Assembly: GCA_015350385.1 (NCBI GenBank)
Contig: WNKI01000001.1
Span: forward strand, 10,099,118-10,163,117
Direction: 5' to 3'
DNA from: Aculops lycopersici
Taxonomy: Eukaryota; Arthropoda; Arachnida; Trombidiformes; Eriophyidae
Length of the DNA: 64,000 bases
Position 1 is the first letter of the stretch. Every line of letters starts with the position of its first letter. Under the pieces are notes generated by a model that was not told the DNA's origin, made no database searches, and saw only the letters and a list, made by a program, of their open reading frames with translations. The translations under genes and the position numbers were made by a program. Shown here piece after piece: positions 60,451 to 64,000 of the stretch.

Positions 60451-63400
60451 CTGCTGTTGTGTTGTCGTTGCTTGCTTGCAGTGTGGCCGCCAAGTGGCGC
60501 AAATTGTCCAAGTAAAGCAGTCGAGCGAGATGAGTTTGCGACGACGAATCAATCTGCGAGCGGATGAGCTCGACACGAACTCTCGCTCTCGTCGGATTGT
60601 TAGCCGAGCGTCTCACTGACTGACTGACTGACCAGCCGGCTGGCTGAGCTCATGAAACTAACTAGTAAGATCACAAGAGCAATCGCAACGGTAACGGCAG
60701 CGCCAATTGCAATGGCAACAACAACGCTAAGGTTAGCGCGAGAACGGAGACGACTCATCCTCTTTGCTCGTCCTCTCATCTCGTCGGCCGATCTGGCCGA
60801 CTCTTTACACACAGACACACACACAGACACACACAGAGACGAGTGGCTAACTTTAATCACTAATAACAGACCACGAGCTCGAGCTAGCGGGTAAGCGAGC
60901 GAGCGAGCGAGCGAGATAATCGAGTCGAGCTGATCGACGACCAACAAGTGGTTGTTAAGCCGACCCCAGCGTTTGATTGCAGTGCAAGCGCGCTACACGC
61001 GGCCCATCGAGTGATGGTCTCCCTCGCGGCCAGCCAGTCTACCTGCGCATCTCCTCTCCTCTCCTCTCCCCTCGCGTCCGTCCGTCCGTCCGTTTCAAGA
61101 ACACTCGATGGTTATAATAATAATAATAATAACAATCATCTTTCTCTCAGTCGAATTGAAATGGCACTAGAAAACTTCGCTGGCCCGAAAGTTTTGCACA
61201 CATCAGATATGAACTGCAGCTAAGCAACAGCAATTATTACAGTTGCGACGCCGTAGCAGCGAGAAAAAGCACTGTCTTGGGGGCAAATTTGCCCGACTGC
61301 AGGATCGAGCAAACTCATAGATAAGAGTGCAAAATGTTTGGGCCAGGCTGTAGTGGGGCTCGTGGTTGGTTGCACCAGCACGAGTTTTTAGCAAGCAGTT
61401 GGCCACTTACCTTAGTAGACTGATTTTGTGGTCTTGTCGTGGTCAATTTTGCTGCTCTCTTTGAGGTTGTTTGTCGAATTTTCTACAGGATGCTGATTGC
61501 TCATCGGACCAAGATTCGATTTGCCGGCTTGAAATTGGTTCGCTTGTCGAGGGTTGTCATTACTATTAGTGTTTGCCTAATAATGTGACCCAATGGGGTT
61601 GCCTGTTGCTGCTTTTGCTGCTGCTGCTGCTGCTCTATGGTTGGTTCGTGTTGTTGCCATTGGTGTTGTTGGTAGGCGAATGAGTGATGCAAGTCGCGGT
61701 CTCCTACTGGCGATCGGTGTTTTCTTTTGGCTGTGTGAATGTTGCGCATGCGCGTTGGGGATGGTGCGAGCGATGGCGAAGGTGAAGCGAGCGAAGATGT
61801 CGTACGTGGCGAGCGAGTGAGCGAGCGAGTGAGAGTGAGAGAAAGAGAGAGAGAGAGAGAAAGAAAGAAAAAAAGATAGAGGAGGCAGGTAAACTCGTTT
61901 GCTTAGGGAGCGAAATCTAACAATCGCTTGCAAATTGCTACCTGAGGGAGTTGGGGATTCTGTCGCCTGTTTGTGTGCTCGGTGTGTTTTGCTAAACTTG
62001 GAGACCATTCAATGGCGCCAAAACTCGCGGGCGTCCCACTTGGCGCATCTGTTGCTTCTTCGTTTACCTCGTCGCCATTCAAATTTCAAGAAAAGTGTCG
62101 CCCTCGGTCGAAGCATCGCTCGCTCGCTCCTTTTCCTGCCTCCTCTTTTTCTCCCTCTTCCTCCTGGATATCCTCTAAACCTGCATTGGCCTCTCAATGA
62201 AACAAGAGCCGATGAAACGTTGGCCAAATCGCCAGATGCAGCTTACGCTGCTCGGCCACCGACTGCACATGTGCCGAGCGCAAATCACATTTCCATTGGC
62301 CACCACCGCGCGCCAGCTTGACCCAAGATGTGAGTTGTGTCGTTGCGCGAGCCGCGCCGCGCGCGTTGGCAGAATCGGAGTTGAAATTGTCGCAAGCATT
62401 GCGTAAAAAGAGGAGAGCGGCCGGCATATCGCACCGCACCGCACCGCACGCACACACCCCAAGAAGTGGCCCTCTGCTGCAGAGCAGAATTAATGATGAC
62501 AAAAATAGCCAACAGTGCAACCGGTGGTCGCGCAGTGGTGCAGCGTGGAGCGAGCCAACGCAACGCAACGCAACGCAGAGGCCTCTGCTCTGGTTGCGCA
62601 TCCGCCGAAGAAGCTCAAAAGAGGAAGCAGCTGACGACTGGCCACCGAGAGGAAGCAACCGGTGGCATCAAAATCGCGCTCTCCCCTCTTACATCAGTGA
62701 TTCCATTTCATACACTGAACCAGTTCAGCTGCTTTGCGTAATTTTCTCCACCATTCAAGACTCAAGAATCGAAAGTTGGCTCCCTTCTCTTGTGTTTGTC
62801 GCCAGTTTTGTTGCTGTTGCTGTCGCTCTTGCTGTAGTTTGCCAACAGATGCGGCCGGCAACGAAAGTTTGGTGGTCGGCCGAGGGCCGAGTTTAGTCCA
62901 TTGGGTTGTGTGCTATATGGTGCCAAGAATAACCAGCCACTCGTGTCGGTGGCACGAGTCGCTAGTTGGTTGTTTTAATGCTGGCGCCAAGAGAGACGCC
63001 AGCTGCTCGCTTGGCCCTCCGCTTCCACTTCTTGGCCTCGATCGATTTTGAGGCGCGCGACGCCTTTTTCAATCCAATGTCCTGCTCCGCCGCCAACAAT
63101 TGGATTTGATTACGCGCAACCCAGTTACAGTTCCAACTCTTGGCCGCCACCTCAACTCGATCAGCTACCTGCGGCGCTCGTGCGCTACGCAACCCATCGC
63201 AAAGCCACGCCACCAACCTAAACAGGCAAATCAATTAGTCTAGCTCATCGCTTAGGCAACTCTGAGTACAAAAGCAACAACAACTTATTCTCAGGGTAAA
63301 CAAAACAAACAGGTACAAGATAGAAGACACGAAGAGCCGCGACTAAACGGCAAATTTAATATCCAACAATCGATTCGGCGAAACGACCACCTGCCAGCCC

Positions 63401-64000
63401 AACAAGATTCCTTGTTGGTGGTAGTGGTTGTTGTTGTTGTTGCGATGGCGGCTCGTCGTTAACTTTGGCCGTTTGTCTTCCTGCTCCCGTTTTACCTTTG
63501 GCCAGTTGCTCGTTCATCGCTGATATTAAACTTGAGAAAGAACAGAGAAAACTCCAATGGAAAGAGAAAGAGAGTGACAAGGCGACATTTTTCACTTCTA
63601 TCGCTTGTCGCCATGGAGAAAGAGAACGAGAAAGAAACAAAGTCCAAGTTGAGATACGACGTTTGGTTTAGTTCACCTCACTTTGAGTCCCTTTGCGCGT
63701 GCAGATAACAAGCCAATTGATCTCATCGCTCTACATCTTGTACACTTCCTCCTCCAAATTTAATTTCGTTTGTGTAGTCATTGTCTTCGTCATGAGCCAA
63801 CTGGGCCCCAGGTAACAACAAGTCGCGCTCTGTTTAAACGGAGTGCCAGTGGGTAATAATAAAAGAGCACTAATAATCATCCAAAGTCTCGTGATTGATT
63901 TGCCCAGTTGTCGTGTGGTTGTTGTTGTTTGCTTGGCGCTGCTGCTTCTCATGACACCTAAGCGCGCGATGGTAGCTCGCGCCGCGCTTCCGACGCACAA
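59309..64000. other. Gene-poor, repeat-rich right end of the window
   Basis: No supported gene in 4.7 kb. Overlapping frames on both strands are simple-repeat translations (Arg-, Ser-, Gln-, Leu- or Val-rich). Visible repeats: (ACG)n at 59955-59985, (TTGCTG)n at 60355-60460, CACA at 60812-60835, (GAGC)n at 60895-60915, (TAA)n at 61114-61132 and GA-rich DNA at 61830-61870. The minus-strand frame from 63952 (MRSSSAKQ...) to 63731 has a hydrophobic segment and could be a first exon, but I see no good donor. Confidence 0.4.
60355..60460. repeat. (TTGCTG)n hexanucleotide repeat
   Basis: About 15 tandem hexanucleotides, edged by pure GTT and GCT runs, open in all three frames on both strands. There is no recognisable gene around it. 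It would encode polyQ, poly-Ala/Thr, poly-Leu, poly-Cys or poly-Ala/Val depending on frame, so openness is not evidence of coding. Confidence 0.88.

Overview
This is nuclear DNA of a small animal, most likely an arthropod. The genes are conserved metazoan ones (coronin, NDUFS1, a GRIP golgin, gamma-SNAP, INTS6, CNBP, EVI5, HisRS, tetraspanins, TBC1D22, syntaxin-1). A peritrophin-type chitin-binding domain closes one mucin-like protein, and two promoters pair a TATA box with an arthropod-like initiator about 33 bases downstream. Nearly every housekeeping gene is one uninterrupted reading frame. That intron poverty, short gene spacing in the first 46 kb and polyQ-rich regulators would fit a compact mite genome (an eriophyoid is one possibility), but the taxon is inference.

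Layout. 1-3409: a repeat-containing leader, a 632-codon ORF joining a PHD finger, a chromodomain and an apparent ULP1-like cysteine peptidase, then a purine tract and a probable 231-bp LTR. 4210-4872: a CENP-B/pogo-type DNA-binding protein with no transposase core. 5283-20417: coronin (-), NDUFS1 (+), a tetraspanin (-, one intron), a GRIP golgin (-), gamma-SNAP (+) and INTS6 (+). Decayed pieces of NDUFS1 and of the golgin mark an old duplication of this stretch. 20650-30071: a very large mucin-like chitin-binding protein (-), probably with two small upstream exons, the first encoding a hydrophobic signal. 33302-46633: CNBP-like, EVI5, HisRS, a CD63-type tetraspanin, TBC1D22, syntaxin-1 and a five-finger C2H2 protein. 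46918-50896: a two-exon RREB1/hindsight-like zinc-finger gene with a 36-glutamine tract. 56521-59308: two lineage-specific secreted-protein genes. 59309-64000: no gene that can be supported.

Membrane traffic is heavily represented: gamma-SNAP and syntaxin-1 (SNARE cycle), a GRIP golgin (trans-Golgi tethering) and two Rab-GAPs (EVI5, TBC1D22). These are independent genes with mixed orientation; no operon is implied. The right half is sparse, rich in simple repeats, and surrounds a developmental-type transcription factor, so it looks like regulatory and UTR/intron sequence. A 10-mer, CCACTTGTTG, occurs eleven times in the window, mostly in these sparse stretches.

The most novel item is the PHD-chromodomain-peptidase ORF beside the LTR. 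No reverse transcriptase, integrase or DDE transposase is visible anywhere in the window. Reading was by eye: splice sites, promoters and poly(A) sites are inferred, and tRNAs or small RNAs could have been missed.
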